The notes under the pieces are model-generated. The model was not told the DNA's origin. It worked only from the letters and a program-made list of their open reading frames with translations, and did not search any database. Source: Aureimonas sp. SA4125 (GTDB lineage Bacteria > Pseudomonadota > Alphaproteobacteria > Rhizobiales > Rhizobiaceae). From it: a stretch of DNA of 64,000 nt. The DNA lies in NCBI RefSeq assembly GCF_019973775.1, contig NZ_AP025032.1:3658001-3722000 (forward strand), read 5' to 3'. Shown here one piece after another: positions 26,379 through 35,226 of the stretch; the first letter of the stretch is position 1, and each line of letters begins with the position of its first letter. Position numbers and translations under genes: made by a program.

Positions 26379-27656
26379 TCAGTGGGCCGCGACTTTCGGC
26401 TCAGGCACCACTTTTGGATAGCGCGCCTCGATCGCGGCCACTGTTGGCCGGGCGACATATCGATAACGGCCGGACAGGCGCGCATCACCCTCCCGGCGCA
26501 GGGCAAGGGCTGGCCGTTTCGGTTGGCGACGCTCGTATCGCTTATCGGTCTCGGTGCGGATCTGCGCGAGTGCCTCGATGATGGGGATGCGCATTTCGCG
26601 TGCCAGTTCCCTCGCCATCTTCATCCGAAGGGGAGAGGTCATCTTGAAGATCTGGGCTTGATGCTGCCTTCGCCATTCCGAGGTATCGCCCACGATGTCC
26701 CGGTAGGTGGTGCGTGGCAGCGCCTGGCCGATACCGAGGATGCGCTCCATCGTGGTCTGGAACGAGCGACGTCGGTTCCAGCGGAATACGAACTCGTTGA
26801 GGTAAGCGTCGACGTGCTTCTCCCGGAAGCCGTGGAACGTGCCCAGCGACCAGCGTTTCAAATTGGAGAAGGCGCGGTGGATGCGCTCCATGGCGATATG
26901 GCCAGGCGGTGCATTGTCCTTGCTCAGGTTTTTCAAGATATGCCCGCGATCCGGAATGCCGACGTAGGAACTGCTTCCGTCGGTGACCATCGTGCATCCC
27001 TTCGCCGTGTTCGCCAGCACGAAGGGAACCATGAACTCGCGCCGGTCCTCGGCGATCTTGGCGAGCCGCAGCCGTCCGGACTTCCTGCCATCGCGATGCT
27101 CGACCGCACCGATGACGAAGACCTTGCCGACCGTGCTTTTTCCCTGCCCGCCGTCCGGGCTCTCCGTCCTCTTGCGATGGGGAAAGCTCGTTTCGTCGAT
27201 CTCGACCTTGCCCTCGAGCGGCGACCGACCGGGGTCGACCATTGCGCGTCGGAGCTTATGGAGCAGTAGCCAGGCGGTCTTGTACGACCCGACCCCGATC
27301 TTGGGCTGGAGCTGGAGGGCGGAGATCGAGTTGGAGTGGGTTGCCACGAGGTAGGCCGCGATGAACCATGTGCGCAGCGGCAGGTGCGTGCCGTGCATCA
27401 CCGTCTTGGCGATTACCGAAGTCTGCTTGCGACAGCCGGGGTTCTCGCCCTTTCCTGAGCATTGGAAGACCCAGGGGCGGGATTCCAACTTCCATCCCTT
27501 CTGCGAGGCACAATGCGGGCACCGGAACCCGTTCGGCCAACGCTTTCGGGCAAGGTGGTCGGCGCAAGCGTAGTCGTCTGGGAACGTGGCCATAAACCGC
27601 TCGAGCGACGGCGGCTTGTCTTTCTTCCAGCGCGTGGGGAACAGGGCCTCGGACAT
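26379..27656 (-). CDS. IS1595-family transposase
   Basis: The 425-residue transposase has an N-terminal zinc-ribbon region (CPHCASQKGW, then CSGKGENPGC), a middle region typical of IS1595 (SISALQLQPKIGVGSYKTAW, LLHKLRRAM) and a DDE-type core (EIDETSFPHRKR, VTDGSSSYVGI, then AFSNLKRWSLGTFHGFREKH and the asparagine/glutamate region YLNEFVFRWNRR). The frame is intact despite the nested IS5-family insertion, which lies in the non-coding left end. Confidence 0.92.
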   Translation of the reverse strand: MSEALFPTRWKKDKPPSLERFMATFPDDYACADHLARKRWPNGFRCPHCASQKGWKLESRPWVFQCSGKGENPGCRKQTSVIAKTVMHGTHLPLRTWFIAAYLVATHSNSISALQLQPKIGVGSYKTAWLLLHKLRRAMVDPGRSPLEGKVEIDETSFPHRKRTESPDGGQGKSTVGKVFVIGAVEHRDGRKSGRLRLAKIAEDRREFMVPFVLANTAKGCTMVTDGSSSYVGIPDRGHILKNLSKDNAPPGHIAMERIHRAFSNLKRWSLGTFHGFREKHVDAYLNEFVFRWNRRRSFQTTMERILGIGQALPRTTYRDIVGDTSEWRRQHQAQIFKMTSPLRMKMARELAREMRIPIIEALAQIRTETDKRYERRQPKRPALALRREGDARLSGRYRYVARPTVAAIEARYPKVVPEPKVAAH

Positions 27657-27742
27657 CCAGACGAGATAGGGGACAGGGCCCCCGCCGTCACGCGGCTTCG
27701 CTAGGTATGGTTACCGCCTGAGCGAAGGGGATAAGCAATTTA

Positions 27743-28183
27743 ATGGGATCGGCTTCGGATGACACGATACTCGGCTGGACGGGAGATGACCAGATCGTTG
27801 GTCTTGATGGAGATGACATGATTTTTGGCGAACAGGGAAGCAATACATACATCGGAGGCCGCGGCTCGGATCTTTTTGTTGTTGCTGGGGATAAAGCAAA
27901 TACAAGCGAATTTGACGTAATAAAAGACTTTTCTATAGATGACGGAGATGCCATTGATCTATCGAGCGCAATCAATCGCGAAAAAGTAAATGATGAAGAT
28001 TTTGTTTTATCAAATTTTGTAAGAACTCTGGATGTAGGCTATTCGATTGAAATTCAGGTAAGTCGAGACGGACTTAAAGATGGTTTTTATACAATTATAA
28101 TATTGAATTTTAATAATCGGCTCACTCCAAGTATTGGCGATATCGGAAACATGTTAATTGAAAGGCATATATTGATATCATAA
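27743..28183 (+). pseudogene. RTX/VCBS-like protein, C-terminal fragment (IS-split)
   Basis: This is the second part of the gene broken at 25221. It carries four nonapeptide-like RTX repeats (GWTGDDQIV, GLDGDDMIF, GEQGSNTYI, GGRGSDLFV), the calcium-binding beta-roll motif of type I secreted proteins. The last repeat is followed by the usual C-terminal phrase (FDVIKDFSIDDGDAIDLSSA) found in T1SS substrates. An ATG at 27743 lies in the duplicated target, so a short product could still be made, but no ribosome site was seen. No type I secretion genes are in the window. Confidence 0.82.
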
Positions 28184-28202
28184 TTTACTTTTTTAGAAGC
28201 CT

Positions 28203-29651
28203 TCACACTCCCGCCGGAATGCCCGACCGCTCGACCTTGCGCGGCGCCGTCAACTCCTTCCAGGTCGACAGCGCCTTCGCCACCGGCGGGCTCGCCGGCC
28301 GCTCGACGAAGCGTCCCGTTCCCGTCTCCGACCGGATCTCGCCGTCCCGATAGGCGATGCGCCCGCGCGACAGCGTGACGACGGGCAGGCCCGTCACTTC
28401 CATGCCTTCGAAGACGTTGTAGTCGATCGCCGATTTCTGCGTCGAAGCCGAGATCGTCCTCGTGGCCGCGGGATCGAAGATCACGAGATCGGCATCGGCA
28501 CCCGCCATGATCGCGCCCTTGCGCGGATAGATGTTGAGGATCTTGGCGATGTTCGTCGAGGTCGCCGCGACGAACTCGTTCATCGTCAGGCGCCCGGTGC
28601 GAACGCCCTTCGTCCAGAGCATGGCGAGCCGGTCCTCGAGACCGCCGGTGCCGTTCGGGATCTTGGTGAAATCGCCGAGGCCGAACCGTTTCTGCTCCGT
28701 GGTGAAGGCGCAGTGATCGGTCGCCACCACCTGCAGCGAGCCCGAGGCGAGGCCCGCCCAGAGCGAATCCTGGTTCGCCTTGTCGCGGAAGGGCGGGCTC
28801 ATCACCCGGCGGGCGGCGTAGTCCCAGTCCTGGTTGAAATATTCGCGCTCGTCGAGCGTCAGGTGCTGGATCAGCGGCTCGCCGTAGACGCGCATGCCCT
28901 TCTGCCGAGCCCGCCGGATCGCCTCGTGGCTCTGCTCGCAGGAGACGTGGACGACGTAGAGCGGCACGCCGGCCTGGTCGGCGATCATGATGGCGCGGTT
29001 CGTCGCCTCGCCCTCGACCTCGGGCGGCCGGGAATAGGCATGCGCCTCCGGGCCATTGTTGCCTTCCGCCAGGAACTTCTGCTGCAGGAAGGCGACGACG
29101 TCGCCGTTCTCGGCATGGACGAGCGGCATGGCGCCGATCTCGGCGCAGCGCGAGAACGAGGCGAACATCTCGTCGTCGTTCACCATCAACGCGCCCTTGT
29201 AGGCCATGAAATGCTTGAAGGTGTTGATGCCGCGTTCGACGACGAGCGGCATCTCGTCGAACACCTTCTCGCCCCACCAGGTGATCGCCATGTGGAAGGA
29301 ATAGTCGCAGCGTGCCTTGCCGGCCTTCTGGTGCCAGGCCTGCAGCGCGTCGATCAGGCTTTCGTTCGGCGCCGGCAGACAGAAGTCGACGACCATGGTC
29401 GTGCCGCCGGCGAGCGCTGCCGCCGTGCCGGTGTCGAAGTCGTCCGACGAGAAGGTGCCCATGAAGGGCATTTCGAGATGCGTGTGCGGATCGATCCCGC
29501 CCGGCATGACATAGGCACCGGAGGCGTCGATCACCTCGTCGCCGGCAAGGTCCGGCCCGACAGCGACGATCTTGTCGCCGTCGACGAGGACGTCGGCGCG
29601 GGTGGTGAGGTCTGCGGTGACGACGGTGCCGCCCTTGATCACGATGGTCAT
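28203..29651 (-). CDS. hydA: dihydropyrimidinase
   Basis: The enzyme hydrolyses 5,6-dihydrouracil or dihydrothymine to N-carbamoyl-beta-amino acids, the second step of the reductive pathway. The 482-residue protein has metal ligands H56 and H58 in GGIDPHTHLEMP, the lysine K152 in FMAYKG that is carbamylated in this family, H179 in VHAENGD, H235 in HVSCEQ and D312 in VVATDHCAF. All are present, so the enzyme should be active. The 115 bases upstream separate it from the glycosyltransferase pseudogene, whose IS256-family element probably blocks read-through from the RutR-controlled promoter. Confidence 0.95.
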   Translation of the reverse strand: MTIVIKGGTVVTADLTTRADVLVDGDKIVAVGPDLAGDEVIDASGAYVMPGGIDPHTHLEMPFMGTFSSDDFDTGTAAALAGGTTMVVDFCLPAPNESLIDALQAWHQKAGKARCDYSFHMAITWWGEKVFDEMPLVVERGINTFKHFMAYKGALMVNDDEMFASFSRCAEIGAMPLVHAENGDVVAFLQQKFLAEGNNGPEAHAYSRPPEVEGEATNRAIMIADQAGVPLYVVHVSCEQSHEAIRRARQKGMRVYGEPLIQHLTLDEREYFNQDWDYAARRVMSPPFRDKANQDSLWAGLASGSLQVVATDHCAFTTEQKRFGLGDFTKIPNGTGGLEDRLAMLWTKGVRTGRLTMNEFVAATSTNIAKILNIYPRKGAIMAGADADLVIFDPAATRTISASTQKSAIDYNVFEGMEVTGLPVVTLSRGRIAYRDGEIRSETGTGRFVERPASPPVAKALSTWKELTAPRKVERSGIPAGV

Positions 29652-29766
29652 GGCTATATCGACTCCAGATCAGGTCGAGCCCGGGACAGGGGCATCGGTG
29701 TGGCTCTGCGGTGGCGTGGCGGGACAGGATCCCGAAGCGACAGGAGATCGGTGGACGAGGCCCGCG

Positions 29767-30629
29767 TCAACGGTCGAACATCGCTTCGGCGTCCCGGTAG
29801 CAGGCGAGTGTTCCGGCGACGTTGGCGTCCCAGCAAAAGCGCCGCGAGCGTTCGCGGCTGGCGGCCGTGAATTTCCCGTCCTCGGCGCCGCTGTCATGCA
29901 CTGCGGCGAGGAGGCTGGCCGCCCACGCCTCCGCATCGAGCGCGGCGACATAGTCGGCACTGTCGCCGGCGACCTCGCGCATCACGGCGATGTCGGACAG
30001 GATCGGACGCTTGCCGCTCGCCAGGGCTTCGATCGTCGGGAGACCGAAGCCTTCGTAGATCGCGCCGAAGAGAAGCGTCCGCGAATTACGGTAGAGAGCG
30101 GCCAGATGACGTTCCGACTGGTAGCCGATGACCTTGAGGCTGCCCTCCTCCAGCAGCTTCCCTGCTTCGCTCATCCCATCCCTGCCCCAGCCGGCGGGGC
30201 CGCTGATCACGAGCGGATGGCCGATACGTACGTCGCGGGGCAGGCGACGAAAGCCGTCGAGGATCGTGCGCAGGTTCTTGCGAGGCTCCAGCGTGCCGAC
30301 CACGATGAAGAAGCGGTTTTGCGACAGTCCGAGCCGAGCCAGCAGCGCGCTGTCGCCGGCATCGCCATCGGGCGTGAAAAGCGGGCTGACGCCGGGATAG
30401 GTGACCCGGATCCGGGCGCGCTCGATGCCGTAAAACTCCGAAATCTCTCCGGCACTGAATTCCGACACGGTGTTCAGGATGGGAAAGTTGCCGATCGAGC
30501 GCATGCCCTGCCGCAGCCAGGCCACACGCTCGGCCGGGTGCGTCTCGGGATGGCGCTCATGCGATATGTCGTGGATCAGGGAACGACGCGCGGGAAACTT
30601 GCCGGCGGCAAGTAGTTCACCGCGTGGAA
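29767..30629 (-). pseudogene. glycosyltransferase family 4-like, C-terminal fragment (IS-split and frameshifted)
   Basis: This is the larger part of a GT-B glycosyltransferase. It includes the Glyco_transf_1 domain with GTLEPRKNLRTILDGFRRLP, GPAGWGRDG and the EX7E motif YEGFGLPTIEALASGK. Joined to the N-terminal fragment at 32005-32330 without the IS256 element and one copy of its 8-bp duplication, the frame reads LFHAVNYLPPASFPRVVP and then hits TGA (30576-30578). The continuing frame (IHDISHERHPETHPAERVAW) is one base off. The summed length is also one base short of a multiple of three. So a one-base deletion near 30580 is likely, independent of the insertion. Confidence 0.85.
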
Positions 30630-32004
30630 GGTAGTGTCCGCGCTCGTGGTGGAAATTCCGACATTGAAAGGTGTGGCTGAGGCGGTCACCGGATAGGGCG
30701 GCTAAGGTGGAGTTGCGAGACTTCAACCTGACCGGAGAACCCGATGACCGAGGACAGACTACCGCTTGCCGAGCTTTTTGCGAAAGCCGGGGACGGCGAT
30801 TTCCTGAGAACGATAGCCGAGAGCGTGATGCAGCTCCTTATGGAGGTCGACGTTGAAGGCATGATCGGCGCCGGGCGCCACGAACGGACGCAGGAACGGG
30901 CGACTTATCGCAATGGCTACCGCGACCGCTCGCTCGACACGCGGCTCGGCTCGTTGCAGCTTCGGATACCCAAGCTTCGGCAGGGCAGCTACTTCCCGCC
31001 GTTCCTGGAGCCGAGAAAGCTCTCGGAGAAGGCCTTGGTTGCCGTCATTCAGGAAGCTTGGATCAGCGGCGTTTCCACCCGGCGGGTCGACGATCTGGTA
31101 CAGGCCATGGGGCTGTCGGGGATCGGCAAGAGCACCGTATCGAAGCTGTGCAAAGACATCGACGAACGCGTCGGCGGCTTCCTCGACCGTCCTCTCACTG
31201 GCGACTGGCCCTACCTCTGGCTGGATGCGACCTACCTGAAGCAGCGCGAGGGTGGACGCATCGTTTCGGTCGCCGCCATAATCGCCGTGGCCGTGAACAC
31301 GGACGGCAAGCGCGAGATCGTCGGCCTTCACATCGGCCCCTCGGAAGCGGAGACGTTTTGGTCGAGCTTCCTCAAGAGCCTCGTGCGCCGCGGCCTGTCC
31401 GGCGTGAAGCTCGTGATCTCGGATGCTCACGAAGGGCTGAAAGCCGCCATTCGCCGGGTGTTCAGCGCCTCCTGGCAGCGCTGCCGGGTGCATTGGATGC
31501 GCAACGCCCTGTCGTATGTCCCGAAGGCGCAGCAGAGCATGGCGGCGGCCGCGCTGCGCCAAGCCTTCGCCCAGCCCGATCGTGCTAGCGCCAGCCAGGC
31601 GCTGCGCCACGTCGCCGACCAGCTTCGGGGAAAGTGTCCAAAGCTCGGGGCCTTCATCGACAACAGCGAGACCGACGTGCTGGCGCACATGGATTTTCCC
31701 AGTCAGCACCGGACCCGGATCCATTCGACGAATTCCCTGGAGCGCCTGAACAAGGAGGTGAAGCGGCGTGCCGACGTCGTCGGAATCTTCCCGAACGAGG
31801 GATCCATCATCCGGCTCATCGGCGCCGTCCTTCTCGAGGCCAACGACGAATGGCAGATCCAGAACCGCTACATGCAGACCGAACCCATGGCCGACCTCAT
31901 GGCCATGGGCAACACTGCAAAACCCGAACAGATTTCCACCGAAGTCGCCTGAAACGGAGCCGCTTCAGCTACACTCAATTTCCACCACGTTGACGGACAC
32001 GACC
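30630..32004 (+). mobile_element. IS256-family element
   Basis: The 1375-bp element is bounded by GGTAGTGTCCG at the left and GGACACGACC at the right, with inverted similarity continuing through CGTGGTGGAAATT. The host sequence GCGTGGAA is duplicated at 30622-30629 and 32005-32012. The 8-bp duplication fits the family. It carries one intact transposase on the plus strand. Confidence 0.9.
30744..31952 (+). CDS. IS256-family transposase
   Basis: The 402-residue Mutator-type transposase has the N-terminal region with YRNGYRDRSLDTRLGSLQLR and IPKLRQGSYFPPFLEPRK, the first Asp in LWLDATYLKQREGG, the second in VISDAHEGLKAAI, the CxxH motif region QRCRVHWMRN and the Glu in NSLERLNKEVKRR. All are intact, so it is probably active. 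Confidence 0.95.
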   Translation: MTEDRLPLAELFAKAGDGDFLRTIAESVMQLLMEVDVEGMIGAGRHERTQERATYRNGYRDRSLDTRLGSLQLRIPKLRQGSYFPPFLEPRKLSEKALVAVIQEAWISGVSTRRVDDLVQAMGLSGIGKSTVSKLCKDIDERVGGFLDRPLTGDWPYLWLDATYLKQREGGRIVSVAAIIAVAVNTDGKREIVGLHIGPSEAETFWSSFLKSLVRRGLSGVKLVISDAHEGLKAAIRRVFSASWQRCRVHWMRNALSYVPKAQQSMAAAALRQAFAQPDRASASQALRHVADQLRGKCPKLGAFIDNSETDVLAHMDFPSQHRTRIHSTNSLERLNKEVKRRADVVGIFPNEGSIIRLIGAVLLEANDEWQIQNRYMQTEPMADLMAMGNTAKPEQISTEVA

Positions 32005-32330
32005 GCGTGGAAGAGGTCGATGCGCTGGGTGCGTCGCCGAAACCGATGCTGCTTGAAACGTCGGTAGAGGGTCCGCGCGAAGGGGATCCGGCGGACGATG
32101 CCGAAGGCGCGCCGACGGCCCATCAAAGCCCTTTCCCCCGGCTCGGCATCGTTGCGGGCCCTCACGGCAGCCAGATAGGCGAGATCGATGTCGTGGAAGC
32201 GCACGCCGTCGAAACCGATGATCTCGATATCGCCGGAAAGCCGCGCGAGCCGGTCGGCCAGAAACCAGGCGTAATGGCCAATTCCGGTGAAGCGGGAGTG
32301 AAAGGCGGATGTTTCCAGGCAGAGCATCAT
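32005..32330 (-). pseudogene. glycosyltransferase family 4-like, N-terminal fragment
   Basis: This is the first part of the glycosyltransferase gene, starting at ATG 32330 or 32327 (MMLCLETSAFHSRFTGIGHY), followed by the typical first Rossmann half and ending RTQRIDLFHAV at the IS256 insertion. The restored gene would encode about 393 residues after correcting one missing base. It begins 50 bases after the hydrolase stop on the same strand, so it would have been in the pyrimidine operon although its function does not fit the pathway. Confidence 0.8.
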
Positions 32331-32379
32331 GGGCAAGAACTCATGCCGGTGATCCAGGGTCGGAGGGAAAGAAGCGAAG

Positions 32380-33627
32380 TTACTCCACGATCTCCGCCGT
32401 CTCCACCACGGCATGGAACAGCACGTCCGCCCCCGCTTTCGCCCATTCCTTCGAGATCTCCTCGGCCTCGTTGTGGCTGAGGCCGTCGACGCAGGGGCAC
32501 ATGATCATCGCCGTCGGGGCGATGCGGTTGATCCAGCAGGCATCGTGGCCGGCCCCCGAGACAATGTCGCGGTGCGAATAGCCGAGCCGTTCGGCGGCGT
32601 TTCGAACGGCCGAGACGCAGGATGGGTCGAAGGTCACGGGGTCGAAATGCCCGACGTCGTCGACGGTGACGTCGATGTCGAGCGCCTCGGCGATCGTGTC
32701 GATGCCGTCCTCGATGCGCTCGCGCATCTCGTCAAGCGTCTCCTTCGAGGGCGAGCGGATGTCGATGGTGAAGGTGGTGCGGCCGGCGATGATGTTGCGC
32801 GAGTTCGGATGGACGTCCATGTGGCCGACCGTGCCGACGGCATTCGGCTGGTAGTCCATCGCCACCTCGTTGACGAGTTCGATCACCCTCGCCATGCCGA
32901 GTCCGGCGTCGCGGCGCTTGAACATCGGCGTCGAGCCGGTGTGGCTCTCCTTACCGGTCAGCGTCACTTCCAGCCAGTAGAGTCCCTGGCCGTGGGTGAC
33001 GACGCCGATCTCGAGCCCCTCGTCCTCGAGGATCGGACCTTGCTCGATATGGTATTCGAAGAAGGCGTGCATCTGGCGCTGACCGACCGGCTCCGCGCCC
33101 TCCCAGCCGATCCGCGCGAGCTCGTCGCCAAAACGCTTGCCGGCCGCGTCCTTGCGGTCCTTCGCCCAGCCCTCGTCGTGCATGCCGGCGAAGACGCCGG
33201 AAGCGAGCATGGCGGGGGCGAAGCGGGTGCCCTCCTCATTCGTCCAGTTCACCACGACGATCGGGTGCTTCGTCCTGATGCCGAGGTCGTTCAGCGTGCG
33301 GATGATCTCGAGCCCGGCAAGAACGCCGAGCACGCCGTCATACTTGCCGCCGGTCGGCTGGGTATCGAGATGGCTGCCGACATAGACCGGCAAAGCGTCG
33401 GGATCGGTGCCTTCGCGCCTTGCGAACATGGTGCCCATGGTGTCGAGGCCCATGACAAGGCCCGCATCCTCGCACCAGGACTGGAACAGCGCCCGCCCCT
33501 TCGCGTCGTCGTCGGTCAGCGTCTGGCGGTTGCTGCCGCCGGCAATCCCGGGGCCGATCTTCGCCATCTCCATGAGCGAGTCCCACAGGCGGTCGCCGTT
33601 GATCTGGAGATTGGAGGTGAGCGTCAT
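32380..33627 (-). CDS. M20-family N-carbamoyl-beta-alanine hydrolase (beta-ureidopropionase)
   Basis: The enzyme removes the carbamoyl group of N-carbamoyl-beta-alanine to give beta-alanine, CO2 and ammonia, the third step of the reductive pathway. The 415-residue protein is an amidase of the hydantoinase/carbamoylase group. Metal ligands are visible: H86 and D88 in YVGSHLDTQPTGGKYDG, D97 in the same motif, and E131-E132 in NWTNEEGTRFAPAM. The lid domain (about 210-330) contains GKESHTGSTPM. It lies between the aminotransferase and the glycosyltransferase pseudogene. Confidence 0.92.
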   Translation of the reverse strand: MTLTSNLQINGDRLWDSLMEMAKIGPGIAGGSNRQTLTDDDAKGRALFQSWCEDAGLVMGLDTMGTMFARREGTDPDALPVYVGSHLDTQPTGGKYDGVLGVLAGLEIIRTLNDLGIRTKHPIVVVNWTNEEGTRFAPAMLASGVFAGMHDEGWAKDRKDAAGKRFGDELARIGWEGAEPVGQRQMHAFFEYHIEQGPILEDEGLEIGVVTHGQGLYWLEVTLTGKESHTGSTPMFKRRDAGLGMARVIELVNEVAMDYQPNAVGTVGHMDVHPNSRNIIAGRTTFTIDIRSPSKETLDEMRERIEDGIDTIAEALDIDVTVDDVGHFDPVTFDPSCVSAVRNAAERLGYSHRDIVSGAGHDACWINRIAPTAMIMCPCVDGLSHNEAEEISKEWAKAGADVLFHAVVETAEIVE

Positions 33628-33694
33628 GGCAATTTTCTTCTGCTGAAGGTCAAAGGCGTCGCGCCGGAACTTCGCGACGGCGGGCGCCGTATCG

Positions 33695-35041
33695 TCAGTC
33701 CAGCGCTTCGAGGATCGGCCGGAGCGTGTCGACGATCTCGCCGATCTGGTCCTCGGAGATGATCAGCGGCGGCGACAGGGCGATGATGTCGCCCGTCGTG
33801 CGGATCAGGAGACCCTTCTCGTAGGCCTTGAGGAAGGCCGCAAAGGCGCGTTTGGTCGGCTGACCCGCGATCGGCTCGAGCTCGATCGCGCCGATGAGGC
33901 CCGTGGTCCGCACGTCGATGACGTGGCGCGTGCCCTGGAGCGACTGGATCGCCTGCGACCAGACCGGCGTCAGTGCCTTGGCGCGCTCGAACAGGCCCTC
34001 CTCGCGATAGGTGTCGAGCGTCGCCAGCGCTGCGGCGGAGGCGATCGGGTTGCCGGAATAGGTATAGCCGTGGGCGAACTCGATCATGTGCTCGGGCCCT
34101 TGCATGAAGGCCTCGTAGATCGTGTCGCGCACGAAGACGGCGCCCATCGGGATGACGCCGTTCGACAGGCCCTTGGCCGAGACGATGATGTCCGGCGTTA
34201 CGCCGAAATGGTCGGCCGCAAACGGCGCGCCCATGCGGCCATAGCCGGTGATCACCTCATCGAAGATGAGGAGGATGCCGTGCTGGTCGCAGATTTCGCG
34301 CAGGCGCTTCAGGTACCCCTTCGGCGGCGGAAGCACGCCGGTCGATCCCGCGACCGGCTCGACGATCACCGCGGCGATGGTCGAGGGATCGTGCAGCGTC
34401 GCGATGCGCAGGAGGTCCTCGGCCAGTTCCACGCCGTGCTCGCCCTCGCCGTCGATGTTCGGGTTGCGGACGGGATCGTGGGTATGGCGCATGTGGTCGA
34501 CGCCGGTCAGGAGCGTCCCGAACATCTTGCGGTTGCCGACGATGCCGCCGACCGAGATGCCGCCGAAATTCACGCCGTGATAGCCGCGCTCGCGGCCGAT
34601 CAGCCGGAAGCGCGAACCCTCGCCCTTCACCCGTTGATAGGCGAGCGCGATCTTCAGCGCCGTCTCGACCGATTCCGAACCGGAATTGGTGAAGAACACA
34701 TGGTCGAGCCCGGTCGGCGCCAGGGCCGCAAGCCGCGAGGCGAGTTCGAAGGCTTTTGGATGGCCCATCTGGAACGCCGGGGCGTAGTCGAGCTCGGCGG
34801 CCTGCTTGGCGATCGCCTCGGTGATCTTCGGCCGGCAGTGGCCGGCATTGACGCACCAGAGACCCGCCGTTCCGTCGAGCACCTGCCGGCCGTCGGCGGT
34901 CGTGTAGTGCATGTCCTTGGCGCCGACGAACATGCGCGGCGCTTCCTTGAACTGCCGGTTTGCGCTGAACGGCATCCAGAAGGCTTCGAGATTGTTGGTG
35001 GGGACGGCAGTGCCCCCCCTGATCGGCGCGGTCTCGTTCAT
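33695..35041 (-). CDS. class III omega-aminotransferase, probably beta-alanine:pyruvate
   Basis: The enzyme probably transfers the amino group of beta-alanine or 3-aminoisobutyrate to pyruvate, making malonate semialdehyde or its methyl form. The 448-residue PLP protein has TNSGSESVETALKIALAYQR, the active-site Asp D261 in IFDEVITGYGRMG and the PLP lysine K290 in SAKGLSNG. It resembles known omega-amino acid:pyruvate aminotransferases. It is the first gene of the run divergent from rutR, and a RutR-like operator lies 55-70 bases before its start. Confidence 0.9.
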   Translation of the reverse strand: MNETAPIRGGTAVPTNNLEAFWMPFSANRQFKEAPRMFVGAKDMHYTTADGRQVLDGTAGLWCVNAGHCRPKITEAIAKQAAELDYAPAFQMGHPKAFELASRLAALAPTGLDHVFFTNSGSESVETALKIALAYQRVKGEGSRFRLIGRERGYHGVNFGGISVGGIVGNRKMFGTLLTGVDHMRHTHDPVRNPNIDGEGEHGVELAEDLLRIATLHDPSTIAAVIVEPVAGSTGVLPPPKGYLKRLREICDQHGILLIFDEVITGYGRMGAPFAADHFGVTPDIIVSAKGLSNGVIPMGAVFVRDTIYEAFMQGPEHMIEFAHGYTYSGNPIASAAALATLDTYREEGLFERAKALTPVWSQAIQSLQGTRHVIDVRTTGLIGAIELEPIAGQPTKRAFAAFLKAYEKGLLIRTTGDIIALSPPLIISEDQIGEIVDTLRPILEALD

Positions 35042-35095
35042 GGCGGCAGGCTCCCGGTTCGGCGATGATCGTTCAGAGACGGCACGGCCGAATTC

Positions 35096-35111
35096 TTGAC
35101 TGTCTGGTCAA
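35096..35111. promoter_or_regulatory. RutR-like operator between aminotransferase and rutR
   Basis: TTGACTGTCTGGTCAA matches the E. coli RutR consensus TTGACCAnnTGGTCAA except in two bases of the left half. It lies in the divergent region before both genes, so it can control the catabolic operon and rutR itself. Confidence 0.8.
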
Positions 35112-35226
35112 AATGAAGGCTAGAAGGGCGCCAGGGGCCGGTCAAGCGGCTTCGCGACAGTCCGGCACGGTCGCGCGGCCAATGCCGGACCAGCCGGGCG
35201 CAGCGAACGATGGGCGACAGCAGACC

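Larger units (their letters stand above)
25222..27739 (-). mobile_element. IS1595-family element, itself split by an IS5-family element
   Basis: The terminal inverted repeats start ATTGCTTATCCCCTT at 25222 and read the same on the opposite strand at 27739, with two mismatches over about 22 bases. The host sequence TTAATGGG is duplicated on both sides (25214-25221 and 27740-27747), fitting the 8-bp duplication of IS1595 elements. Without the nested IS5-family element and its duplication the element is 1584 bp. It encodes one transposase on the minus strand. Confidence 0.88.
24530..28202. other. AT-rich horizontally acquired island
   Basis: Outside its two insertion sequences this stretch (about 24530-25221 and 27748-28202) is strongly AT-rich, with A/T at most third codon positions, against a GC-rich surrounding. 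Its edges lie at the start codon of the ABC ATPase gene and at the stop codon of dihydropyrimidinase. Its only gene is the split RTX/VCBS-like gene. I found no flanking direct repeat, tRNA or integrase that would explain its entry. Confidence 0.8.

Noticed and set aside
30744..31952. Possibility that the glycosyltransferase and the transposase form one functional cassette
   Set aside because: The exact 8-bp duplication and matching inverted repeats show a simple insertion.
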